From contig JAUUNK010000014.1 in assembly GCA_030844565.1 (NCBI GenBank), forward strand, positions 1 to 48,809: a stretch of DNA of 48,809 nt. The letters are read 5' to 3'. Both the position numbers and the translations under genes were made by a program. The notes below the pieces were generated by a model. That model had not been told where the DNA came from, did not search any database, and worked only from the letters and a program-made list of their open reading frames with translations. Positions 1-9,300 of the stretch are shown here, piece after piece; within the stretch, counting starts at the first letter, position 1, and each line of letters opens with the position of its first letter. This stretch comes from Bacteroides ovatus. GTDB taxonomy: Bacteria; Bacteroidota; Bacteroidia; Bacteroidales; Bacteroidaceae.

Positions 1-805
1 GTTCCTTCATAATATCACTAAGGGGAAGATTACTGAAATAGAATCCTTCGTTTTTAGCCGGACACTTGTACATGTTGGCAAGGAATGTATCGCGGGCAAT
101 CTTTTGTGTGGTGCGATTATACTGAATCATTTCTCCTTTTTTCAGCATCTCATCTGGATGAGTCGGAGTTTTAAACAGTACCGAACCTTCTACGAGTGCA
201 ACTTCAACAGTTTCAATGTTCCCGTAGGCGCGCAGATTAAACCTTGTACCTAGCACTTGCACATGCACATCACCGACAGATATAATAAAAGGTTTGTCCG
301 GGTTCTTTGCCACTTCGGCGAAAAGTTCCCCATTAACAAAAATCTCTCTTTTATTTTCTGTAAATTCAGAAGGATAGATTACTCGTGTGCCTGAATTGAC
401 ATGGAGTTTTGTTCCATCCGAAAGAGTGAGTATCTGGTGCATGCCGTGAGGTACGGTGATATCATTCCAATGGGTATCTGGCTTCTTATTAAGAAGTAAA
501 TATCCGGCTAAAAACAAGAGTGGGATGAACAGGACAGCCACTGTACGTTGTATCCAGCGTACTGCGTGCTGAAACCGCGGGCGAAGCGTGCGAACTTGGT
601 TGGTCTGAATTGCCTTTTGAAATTTCTGAAAGGCTTTTTGAGATAACTCACGATTCTCTATTTGAATTTCAGAGATAATCTCTCGGAAACCTTGGTCCAC
701 CTGCTTGTTGTCATTTTCTGTTAACCACTTTTGGATTTCTATTTCTTCCTCAGGAGAACACTTATCGTAGAAATAATCTTTTAATATGTCGTTGGTTATC
801 TTCAT
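1..805 (-). CDS. FecR family anti-sigma factor (3' end cut by window edge)
   Basis: This frame stays open from an ATG at 805 to the left edge, giving the first 268 residues. The order is a cytoplasmic N-terminal segment (about 1-80) of the kind that binds an ECF sigma factor, one membrane helix (about 88-105, AVLFIPLLFLAGYLLL), then the FecR domain (about 115-215) with the typical LSDGTKLHVNSGTRVIYP stretch and VLGTRFNLRAY. The C-terminal DUF4974-like part has begun (GFYFSNLPLSDIMKE) and continues outside. In Bacteroides such proteins sit in the inner membrane, sense the STN domain of a TonB receptor and release a partner sigma factor. Here the gene just upstream encodes an esterase rather than a sigma factor, so the partner is uncertain. 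A SusC/SusD pair may lie beyond the left edge. Family assignment is firm; partner and target are inference. Confidence 0.9.
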   Translation of the reverse strand, partial: MKITNDILKDYFYDKCSPEEEIEIQKWLTENDNKQVDQGFREIISEIQIENRELSQKAFQKFQKAIQTNQVRTLRPRFQHAVRWIQRTVAVLFIPLLFLAGYLLLNKKPDTHWNDITVPHGMHQILTLSDGTKLHVNSGTRVIYPSEFTENKREIFVNGELFAEVAKNPDKPFIISVGDVHVQVLGTRFNLRAYGNIETVEVALVEGSVLFKTPTHPDEMLKKGEMIQYNRTTQKIARDTFLANMYKCPAKNEGFYFSNLPLSDIMKE

Positions 806-928
806 AGCGTATTTGTTTGAAGCACAAAAATGCATTTTTTTTCTTTATCAATGAGTATATTATGTTGATTATTTCTGAAGATGATGTCCTATTTGGGGTA
901 GATTTCTATTCTTAATCTGGTATCATAT

Positions 929-2011
929 TCATAAGCACTGTTTTTTATTAAGTATTCTGATTATTTCTTTCTCTAGGTTTTTTGCCCAGAAGTGGTAGCC
1001 GAGGTCCGAGGGATGGGTCCCATCTGTAGAAGTATCGTGACTTTCCGGGGCGGGAAGCGGATTATTTATCAAATAGATATTTGGATATTTCTTCATGATT
1101 TCTTTCATTAATTCTTCTACTACTTCTTTTTTGCTATTCTCCCGTTCATGGATATATGTGTTGAAAACTTCATTACCGCGACTGATTGTTTTTACAAAGA
1201 TTAGAGGAGTTGCCGTATGTTTGGCTACAATGATGTCGACGAACTTCTGGAGTCGTTCTTTAATTTGTTTTGCATTCGGATTTGAAAATACGTCGAATAC
1301 AAAAGCATCGGCTTCGATGGCGGCTATCACTTCGGCAAAATAGGATTGCAGTTTGGCGTTACCGCTGAATCCAAGATTACAGACATGTAAGTTTGTATTT
1401 CGTTCTATTTGTAGCGGATAACTCATCCCCGGACGGCTCGCTCCGATTCCTTGTGTGAAACTGGAACCGAAAAAGACAATTTTTTGTCCAAAAGGGTTTG
1501 GTATAGCCTCTATTGTGGCTTCGGATTGAATCCCTATTTTCAGAGATTCCAGCTCGCTGTATATCGGCAGATAAAGCATACACTCTTTCTCGCCAGGTCC
1601 CATGCCATACATTAGAGTGAATGATTCATTCCGTTTGGAAGGTGCTAGTGAATTGGCATAGGTCCATTTGCCTTCCTGTTTGATATAGAGGTCAAACCCT
1701 GCGGCAGCTATGCCTGTGACATTATCTTTCCGATACTCCCATTTGTACAAAGGTAGCAAATCGATCCGGGGAGAGTTGGTCCTGAAAACAACCGCTAATC
1801 CTGCAGAACATCTGGCTTGTTGGTTTTCATGTTTTGAAAAGCCTTTGAATGCTACCGTATCTATCCGGTGATAAGGGCAAGGAGTCGGCAAGGCTTTTCC
1901 TATAAGAGTCAGTTGAGAAGCATCCACATAGCGAATATCTTTTTGATTCTGGCTCCCTAGAAAGGTAGACATAAAAAACGTAGTCAGAAGGAGTAATATA
2001 AACTTTTTCAT
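929..2011 (-). CDS. Exported SGNH/GDSL-type esterase with GxDLY N-terminal domain
   Basis: The 360-residue protein has a Sec signal peptide (about 1-20), a beta-rich N-terminal domain carrying the GFDLY signature (105-109), and a C-terminal SGNH hydrolase domain. Catalytic Ser is probably S184 in FFGSSFTQG, the Asn block is GFSGNAKL (N218), and the Asp/His pair lies in DGTHPSDLG (D330, H333). Family members hydrolyse acyl esters on carbohydrates. Here it would deacylate a glycan or release an ester-linked substituent in the periplasm. I use the ATG at 2011, which starts directly at the signal peptide; an in-frame TTG at 2029 has no supporting feature. It is last in the five-gene unit, 40 bases after the glycerophosphodiesterase gene. 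A paralogue with the same layout lies at 25872-26945. The acyl group is unknown. Confidence 0.85.
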   Translation of the reverse strand: MKKFILLLLTTFFMSTFLGSQNQKDIRYVDASQLTLIGKALPTPCPYHRIDTVAFKGFSKHENQQARCSAGLAVVFRTNSPRIDLLPLYKWEYRKDNVTGIAAAGFDLYIKQEGKWTYANSLAPSKRNESFTLMYGMGPGEKECMLYLPIYSELESLKIGIQSEATIEAIPNPFGQKIVFFGSSFTQGIGASRPGMSYPLQIERNTNLHVCNLGFSGNAKLQSYFAEVIAAIEADAFVFDVFSNPNAKQIKERLQKFVDIIVAKHTATPLIFVKTISRGNEVFNTYIHERENSKKEVVEELMKEIMKKYPNIYLINNPLPAPESHDTSTDGTHPSDLGYHFWAKNLEKEIIRILNKKQCL

Positions 2012-2051
2012 GTTTCTTTTACTTGTCAAATAAAGATTAAAATCAGTCGGT

Positions 2052-2990
2052 TTAATCGTGGCGTCCTATTTCTTTTAAGTAGTTAATCAGCAACTCGGGG
2101 CGGTCGGTTTGTATAATGGATGTGCCGAGGTCGAGTACTTTTTTGTATGTTTCAGCTCCGTGTTCAAAGGCATAGTCGTCATACAATTCCGCTTTCTCAC
2201 CTCCACAGAGAGAAGGCCAAAGAGTATTTATCCAGATTTTGGAACCTTGTGCCAGAATATCTTTCATACATCTTTTTACTTCCGGTGTATCTTGCTGCCA
2301 ACATACTTCGTATGCCAAAGGAACGCTTTTTAAATCCATGTATTGTTTAAACAGCTTCTGACCAGTTGGTTTGTTGATGTCTATAATGGGCATATACATC
2401 ATCGCATGCTTGTACTTTTTCGCTTGTGCCTCTACAAAATCTACCGGTTTTTTGCCTTTAATCAGAATTTGTTCTGTAACACCCAACTCTTCTGTGATAG
2501 CCATTACAAGGTCATAATATTGATAACCTTGGTCAATGTTCACTACAATTCGGTCTTTGCAGGTAGCAAGCGCCTCTTTTAAAGTCGGCATTTTATACTT
2601 CGTCGGGCAGTTATGACCCGTTTTCAGAAAACAACTTTTGATATAGTCATAAGTGACGTCACTAACTCTGCCTTTTCCTGTGGTCGTACGATCCATAGTG
2701 CCGTCATGGCAGAGTACAAGTACACTATCGGCAGTTAGCTTAAGGTCTAGTTCCATTACGTCAACACCCATGCGGATGATGGACTCGATAGCAGGGATAG
2801 AGTTTTCCGGATAGTTCCTCCAGTCCCCCCGGTGGGATACCACCACCACATAGTTGGTTTTTGGGTTGTGGATTGCTTCTACTATCTTTTGTACATGTGA
2901 TTTGCTGGGTGAGCCAGGCTTTACAGCAAAAGCACCTAAAGTCAACAAGTAGAAAAGTCCGGCAAGAAAGATTCTTTTTTTCATATTCAT
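2052..2990 (-). CDS. Exported glycerophosphodiester phosphodiesterase family protein
   Basis: The 312-residue protein has a signal peptide (about 1-22) and a GDPD TIM-barrel. Visible motifs are the HRG turn (H53, R54), the acidic metal-binding pair MELDLKL (E80, D82), the catalytic His in VLVLCHDGTMDRTTTGKG (H95), and PTLKEAL near 136-142. GDPD enzymes cleave glycerophosphodiesters to glycerol-3-phosphate plus an alcohol; exported versions also act on phospholipid head groups and glycerol-phosphate polymers. It lies 13 bases after the DUF4988 gene and directly before the SGNH esterase, in a unit that also encodes a phosphodiester glycosidase. That context points to a phosphodiester-containing glycan rather than ordinary phospholipid salvage (inference). 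A second ATG two codons downstream (2984) is an equally possible start. Confidence 0.9.
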   Translation of the reverse strand: MNMKKRIFLAGLFYLLTLGAFAVKPGSPSKSHVQKIVEAIHNPKTNYVVVVSHRGDWRNYPENSIPAIESIIRMGVDVMELDLKLTADSVLVLCHDGTMDRTTTGKGRVSDVTYDYIKSCFLKTGHNCPTKYKMPTLKEALATCKDRIVVNIDQGYQYYDLVMAITEELGVTEQILIKGKKPVDFVEAQAKKYKHAMMYMPIIDINKPTGQKLFKQYMDLKSVPLAYEVCWQQDTPEVKRCMKDILAQGSKIWINTLWPSLCGGEKAELYDDYAFEHGAETYKKVLDLGTSIIQTDRPELLINYLKEIGRHD

Positions 2991-3003
2991 ATCATTTTAA
3001 GGA

Positions 3004-3885
3004 TTAATTTTTCTTGAATAAAAGCGGTCTGAGTACAAGATGGTTCAAATCATAAGCTGTGAGAATGACATGTCCTTCGTCAAAGTTATCTTCAAAAATA
3101 ATGGTAAGGCTATGACTTTCTTTGTCTAGGATTGCTTTTACGTTTAATGTCTGAGCGATGGCAACAATTGCATTTTCCGCGGACGCTCCTGTTACTTCGT
3201 ATTCTATTTTTAGAGGTTTGGAAGTATCTGTCATTGTTGTGACGACATCCGATTTCAATTTAAGATTCAGTGAATTAAAGACTTCCAGCGTAAACGTTTC
3301 TCCATTGCCCAAAGTGATTTTTAGGTAACCGTCTTCAGTCTTGGTTATATTTTTGAAGATGGCGGTTTCATTAGTAGTAGCCGTAATCGGATTACCTTTA
3401 CTATCTTTCAGTATTTCATCGTTAATGGTCCAGTAACCATCTGGGTTTACCCCCATTTGGGGGGTATAACCGCAGACTGGCACTTTCTTCCCTGCATTGT
3501 CTGTGAGCCAGTTTGTTTCGTTGCCGACGGTTGTTGTCCAATAATACAACTGATCACTTTCGTTTATGCGTACACCCAGTATCGGGACTTCTATTACATC
3601 ATCCTGAGTTGCTACAACCACCGCCTTTTCTTCATTGTTGCTGTCTTTATAGGTGATTATGTATTGACCGTCCGAATTTTGTGTCACTGAGGTAATGACA
3701 TTTCCCTCTGTTAGATATCCCAGCTTAGCAATATCCTCGTTGAGTTTGTCCGTTTTCGCTTGAAGAACAGCAATCCGTTCTTTGAAGTCATTTAGTTTAT
3801 TCTGAATAGCAGTGTCGTCATAATCTCCACAACTACTGAGTAAGAGAGAGAAGAGTACTGAATAGAAAATGTATATTCTTTTCAT
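3004..3885 (-). CDS. DUF4988-type (PL29 N-terminal-like) surface lipoprotein
   Basis: The 293-residue protein has a lipoprotein signal with Cys19 (LLLSSCGDYDDT). The acidic residues after the cysteine resemble the Bacteroides surface-export signal. A short coiled-coil (about 25-55) follows, then the DUF4988 module: a VITSVTQNSDGQYIITYKD hairpin, VVVATQDDV, and the NPDGYWTIND repeat near 150. This module is the N-terminal part of some polysaccharide lyases (PL29), but no catalytic domain follows, so this is probably a binding or scaffold protein. It is nearly the same in layout as the first 300 residues of the two proteins encoded just upstream, which suggests local duplication followed by loss or gain of C-terminal domains. 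Family membership is well supported; the ligand is unknown. Confidence 0.85.
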   Translation of the reverse strand: MKRIYIFYSVLFSLLLSSCGDYDDTAIQNKLNDFKERIAVLQAKTDKLNEDIAKLGYLTEGNVITSVTQNSDGQYIITYKDSNNEEKAVVVATQDDVIEVPILGVRINESDQLYYWTTTVGNETNWLTDNAGKKVPVCGYTPQMGVNPDGYWTINDEILKDSKGNPITATTNETAIFKNITKTEDGYLKITLGNGETFTLEVFNSLNLKLKSDVVTTMTDTSKPLKIEYEVTGASAENAIVAIAQTLNVKAILDKESHSLTIIFEDNFDEGHVILTAYDLNHLVLRPLLFKKN

Positions 3886-3902
3886 TTGTTATATCTTGCT
3901 TT

Positions 3903-6344
3903 TTAGAAGTTAATACTTGGGTCATAATTTTTATTGGCATGACAGAATGCGTTCTCATTGGTGGCTTCCGGTGCAGAAGTTGGATCGTCTTTGTATTTAC
4001 TGTAATCGCCAACATAGCCTCCGCATACACAAGCTTTGCAGTTAGTCCACTTTGCTGTGGAAGCACCTAAATAGCCGCATAGCCAGCCCGGACCATGCCT
4101 GTTAGTTCCGTTTCCTTCAGTAAACACATCGCCCAAGACAGCACCTTTGTTCCCGCAGCCGATAATCTGTACGTTGGAGTGTCCGATAATGCCGCCCGTA
4201 CGTGCACTCAAGTGTGTCATTACATTTCCATAATTTGTACATGATTCTACTGTGCACTCGGGCGTGTTCTTCAAGTTGTCCGTGCCTCCTACAATACCTC
4301 CCATGCGTTTGTAGTTGTAAGTTATACTTGCCTCTTTTCCCGCATATTGTCCCACCTTATCGTCTTCGATAGTTCCGCGGTTGTCAGAGTTGTATATGTT
4401 GCCGTACATCATTGTGGCTACAATTCCACCTGTTCTGCCGCTCGGGCTACTTATATCACCATAGTTAGTGCAATAACTTATTTTTCCTCCTTCGGCTTTG
4501 GACATGAAAGCGCAGATACCGGCAGTGTGTATACCCGTACCACCATTAGCAGTGTTACTGATGCGGCCTGTACGCACACCCCCCCTGTTCGTACAACCGT
4601 ATGTTTTGGATTCTCCTCCGATGGTGGTATTCAAAATAGAGCCTACCAAACCTGAAATTGCAACAAACTCTCCGGCTTTATTATCACCTGTGAAATCGAG
4701 ATTATAATAATTGGTACAAGCCTCTATCACAGAGGATTTTGCAAAGCAAACAAGAGGAGCAATGACGGTGTATTTAGGAGCTGTTCCGCTTATAGTCCAG
4801 GTCACAGGTGTATTGGCGTCTCCTAAAACAAGGTTTTTGACAGTTGCATTTTCTATTGCTCCGAATAAGCCATAAGACAACCTCCCGTTTGTTATATCTA
4901 CACTGTAGTTCCAGTTTTTGATAGCAAATCCTTGTCCGTTGAAGATGCCTGTAAACGGATGTACGCTCACGTAAGGTTCCGCTGTGGTATAATTGGAAGC
5001 ATCTATATCACCTATGGGTGTCCAGTCTGTTACGGATGCCATGTCTATGTCATTCAATAAAACGATTTCTCCTGTATCATTTTGCCAGCGTGAAGTATTG
5101 GAGCCATTATTGACGGCTTTGGCAAAATTAACCAGGTCGGTGGCTGTACTGATGCCTCCTTTGGCTTCTACCTCTTTTGCTTCTTGTATCACGTTAATGC
5201 TGGAAGAAATATTGTAGAGTGAATTGGAGAATGTTATTTTTCCGGTTCGTTCATCCCCTGTTTCATTAGCTAAAACACTGAATGCATGCGTCGTTGTCGC
5301 CACAGCACGGGTGCCTTTGTAGGTAATCCATTCGTTCTCGGTAGTTACCTGATAGGATATATTGGCAGATATTTGCATTTCTATTTCTTGCTGGGTTCCT
5401 CTCAGCTGGATTGGACCTACATGTCCCTGATATTTAGGCTCCTCCAGGATTACTGTACCATAGGTGAAGTATATAGGTTTCAGTATGGTATTGTTGCCTG
5501 CGCTCGCCAATAGTAAGATGTTTCCTTCAGTAGCTCCTTCTTTCATAGTAGCAATAAGTGTAGAAGAAGATTTGTCTATTTTGACCTCCATGTTATAAGC
5601 AGTAAATAAGTCTACGTATGCATTCTTCGATTGGGTCCCGTATATTTCGTAGGGGATACTTACCGGGACGGCATAGTCGGTTATAGAATTATAGACCGGA
5701 CTGTTGAATCGGATGCCCAGTGCCTCTTGCAGATTCATTCGTAATTCTTGCCCGTCGGCGAGAACAAATACAGCTTCTCCTGTTTTATTGTCTACGTAGG
5801 CTGATTGGAATAACAAGTTGCTTAAGTCATTTGCCAATACGCCAGTAGTGCCTCCGTTTATATTCCAATATCCGTTTTCGTCGATTCTTACATCAGGCAT
5901 TGTTCCTCCTACAGGGAACTTCGCGCCCTCATCGTTAAGGATGAATGTATAAGATTTGCCTTTATCAGTAGTTTGTGCCCAATAGAGATTACCGTCTGTG
6001 TCTTGTTTGGCAGTAATGATGGGTAACTTAGTTATCTTGTCCTGGGTAGCAAGGGTGACAGTGTGGGTCTCTCCACCATCTTCACTGTAGGATATTACAT
6101 AGTTGCCATCGGCATCCTGACTGATGAGAGTGATAAATGAGCTATTTAGCACTTCTGATAGGGATAACATTTGCTCGGTCAATGTTCGAGTCAGGGATTC
6201 ATAATCTTCAATCGTTTGCTCTATATTGTTAATATCTTGCCAGATTCGTTCATCGTTGTAAGAACTGCAACTTCCCCAAAAAAGGCAGATATAAATAGAT
6301 AGAGAGATACTTATAAACTTTTTCATATATTCGTTGATTACCAT
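3903..6344 (-). CDS. Lipoprotein with DUF4988, BACON-like and GLUG-repeat domains, no catalytic domain
   Basis: The 813-residue protein has Cys26 in the lipobox (WGSCSSYNDE), a DUF4988 module (about 30-290), a BACON-like Ig domain (about 300-390, with ENEWITYKGTRA and GDERTGKITFSN) and a long GLUG-repeat beta-helix (about 395-800, with GRTGGIV and RMGGIVGGT). BACON domains often anchor or orient PUL enzymes or bind glycans; GLUG repeats occur in surface adhesin-like proteins. It ends almost exactly where the paralogue encoded upstream continues into a phosphodiester glycosidase, so it reads as a non-catalytic companion, probably glycan-binding. An in-frame ATG at 6326 gives MKKFISIS and a shorter signal peptide and may be the true start. 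Twelve bases separate this start from the previous stop. Confidence 0.85.
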   Translation of the reverse strand: MVINEYMKKFISISLSIYICLFWGSCSSYNDERIWQDINNIEQTIEDYESLTRTLTEQMLSLSEVLNSSFITLISQDADGNYVISYSEDGGETHTVTLATQDKITKLPIITAKQDTDGNLYWAQTTDKGKSYTFILNDEGAKFPVGGTMPDVRIDENGYWNINGGTTGVLANDLSNLLFQSAYVDNKTGEAVFVLADGQELRMNLQEALGIRFNSPVYNSITDYAVPVSIPYEIYGTQSKNAYVDLFTAYNMEVKIDKSSSTLIATMKEGATEGNILLLASAGNNTILKPIYFTYGTVILEEPKYQGHVGPIQLRGTQQEIEMQISANISYQVTTENEWITYKGTRAVATTTHAFSVLANETGDERTGKITFSNSLYNISSSINVIQEAKEVEAKGGISTATDLVNFAKAVNNGSNTSRWQNDTGEIVLLNDIDMASVTDWTPIGDIDASNYTTAEPYVSVHPFTGIFNGQGFAIKNWNYSVDITNGRLSYGLFGAIENATVKNLVLGDANTPVTWTISGTAPKYTVIAPLVCFAKSSVIEACTNYYNLDFTGDNKAGEFVAISGLVGSILNTTIGGESKTYGCTNRGGVRTGRISNTANGGTGIHTAGICAFMSKAEGGKISYCTNYGDISSPSGRTGGIVATMMYGNIYNSDNRGTIEDDKVGQYAGKEASITYNYKRMGGIVGGTDNLKNTPECTVESCTNYGNVMTHLSARTGGIIGHSNVQIIGCGNKGAVLGDVFTEGNGTNRHGPGWLCGYLGASTAKWTNCKACVCGGYVGDYSKYKDDPTSAPEATNENAFCHANKNYDPSINF

Positions 6345-6356
6345 TCGTTTAATTCG

Positions 6357-9300
6357 TTATTCAAGCACTCTGACATGCAGGTAGTTCATGCAGCTTCTTT
6401 CTCCGTTAGCGTCGGATGCGTGGTTGATGATTTTCCCGATACCATTCTCATAAGTCCACATCACAGTGGAACCTCCTCCATCAAAACGGATTACATCATG
6501 CAATCCCAGTTTCTTGCTGACGCGGTAAGCTTCATAGAAGTCGAGTCCTCTGTCATTGTCGGTTCTTCCATCCACACAAAAAATAATTATCTTTGATTTA
6601 TCCTGTGTTATACCCAGATTAGTGGTAGGGTTGATAGTTTCTGCATCTTCTTTCTTAGGAGGCGCAGCGTATACTCCGTTGTACACATAACGGTACATGC
6701 TGGAATTATGTACTTTGATTGGCTCTGTAGAAGTACCAATCTTTAGTTCAGCACTAATTTTTACCTTATCTCCCGTTTTTAAGAGTTGGGCTAGTTCGTC
6801 GGCTTTTTCTCCAGTTACTTGCAATACCCATTCATCCTTACTTGTTACGTAAGGAGCTTCCACGCTTGAGGTTCGTCCGTCAATGATTTGAGTAATGGTT
6901 GCATTGAAATCGCCGGAGTTGACTTTAAGTGGCTGGTCGTTTTTGCCTATAATAAACAGAGCTTGAGGTCCTATGGGGTTAGTCAGTCCCGGATGCGGTT
7001 CTTTTACATATCTGAAAGTATATAAGTTAGCATCATAAGATGGCTTGCCATTTAAACGGACAATCGTATCGTTGATGGAGTAATATTCATATTGTTTTGT
7101 TCCGACTTTTAATCTACCTGCGAAAGCTCTTTTTTCAAAACTGACTGCACGATCATCAAAGAAGGTAAATCCCCAGACATGGTTAGTCAGAAGAGAACGT
7201 ACATGCGGGTTGTTAACAAATACTGGTTCTCCTTCTTCAATATGCATTCCTCTGGGGAAGCCGTCGTGGGAATTAAAGAATCCGGTATTGATGCCTGCTA
7301 CAATATTTCTTCCTTCTCCTCTTCGTCTTACACAAGTTTCAGAAAGTGTCTCACGGAGAATTTTTCCATTGTTACTATTATTATTTCCGTTAGGATTCGG
7401 GCAAAGCTCGTCTGCTATTACAGTTTCGAAAGTGACTTTCGGATTGTTCATGTCAATTTCAATAGCATAGATATTTTGGTTGAAGTTGGTGAAGGAATAA
7501 TGTTTATATATGATTCCTGATGCAAGTTCACACTCTTCAGTTATTGTCCAATCATAATAAGATTCATCTTGGTTAGAGAAATTATTGGCCTCTTTTGAGA
7601 AAGCACCATGACGGACAGCATTGCTATAAGTTGCCGCAGGAGCATCTTCCGGATTATTCTGATAGATACTGTAGTCTCCTACTTTTCCTCCGATATGGCA
7701 ATCGCTGATATAGTCTACTCCGGTCTTTGTACCGCTATAGCCGCATGCCCATCCGGCTCCATGTTTATTGTTGCCGTCTACGGTTGCATCCGACAAAATA
7801 ATACCGTTATTGGTACACGATTGGACATATCCCGCATTGTGACCTACAAATCCTCCTGTCCGGCTACCATTTTGTGAGTACACATTACCATTATTTATGC
7901 AGTTCTTTATATGCCTGTCAGTGTTTATACCCCCCGCAAGCCCCCCTATGCGTTTTACGTTATATCGTTTGGCCACCCCTGCAAAAACTCCGTTTATATC
8001 ATCCTGGATAAGCCCTTCGTTGATACAGTTTTCAATACAGCCTTCCTGAAGAGTACCTACAATACCTCCGGTACGTCCCGAAGGTGCGCTGATGGCTCCT
8101 TTGTTGGTTGCATATCCGATGTAGGCTTCCCCATTTTCTATGTACCCGGCTATACCTCCCTGATTGAACGCAGAATAGGCGCCGGAAGCGGTATTAGTAA
8201 TGCTACCACAAATAAGTATACCTTCATTGGTGCATCCGTTTGCCTGAGTTGCGTCTCCTATTTTGTTTCCAAAGAGTACACCGACGAGACCACCCATGCG
8301 AACACCAACGTTAGTTGCATTTGTACCTTCAAAAGATAAATTCATCTTATTGGTACATGCTAGTATATTCCCTTCGCAATAACCTACCAATCCTCCGATT
8401 GCAGCTCCTTGCGGGGCATTTCCTGTAATGGTAGCTTTGCCGGAGATTGTGAGGTTTTTGATGATTCCTGATTTACCAAGTGCGTTGAATAAGCCATGAG
8501 CGATGTTGCCATCTTCAAGATTATATAGGCAGCTTAGATTGGTAATTGAATGTCCTTTGCCATCGAAGGTTTCGTTAAAAGTTTGTTGCCCGACTGTGTA
8601 TATCACTTTGGTATTTGGCTTGGTTGTATTACTACCTACCGCACTACCAGCGCCACTTTTTAATGTGATACCTTGCATATCGATGTTGTTGAGTAATACT
8701 ACATCACCTTCCGTGTTTTTGAACTTACGTAAACTGCTACCGTTAGTGACAGCATCGATAAATTCTTTAAAGTCTACTCCCGTAGCGATACCTCCGTTCT
8801 CTATAACAGGCAGGGTGAAGCGTACCGGCTTGATTAAGATGTTATCTTCGGTATCATAGAGCATGACCATGGTTGTTCCTTCTTCGAAGTTTTCAGTAAA
8901 TGTAACAGACATAGTTTTATCACTACTGTTTAGTTTTACCTTCAGAGTCTCATCACTACGTGTAATCAACATCAATGTTTGCGTTGCTTTTTGCCTGATA
9001 ATGTTATAGTCCAGCGTAAGGCTTTTTATTCCTTCCTTTATAGTAATAGGTGGTATGGCAAGCTGCCCTGCATTCTTGAATTCTACATTAAATAAGGTAA
9101 ATGTGTTGACTGATAATTTCTCTCCATTTCCTAAACTGATAGAAGCTGTTCCATTATCATTCATTTCGACTTTTGTAATCAAGGAAGCAATTTTCCCTTC
9201 AGCTTTAATAGGTTTTTGATTACTGTCTAATATTTGTTTCCCGTTAATTGTCCAGTATCCGTTTTTATCCACCTCTATTTTGGGAGTATTCCCTGTTACA

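Noticed and set aside
806..928. AAAAATGCATTTTT followed by T residues as a terminator between the SGNH esterase and FecR genes
   Set aside because: The palindrome is short and AT-only, and the T-run is on the plus strand, opposite to the genes. No other signal was seen in this gap.
2012..2029. An in-frame TTG start at 2029 for the first SGNH esterase
   Set aside because: The ATG at 2011 begins directly at a clear signal peptide, and the extra six residues before it have no family support.
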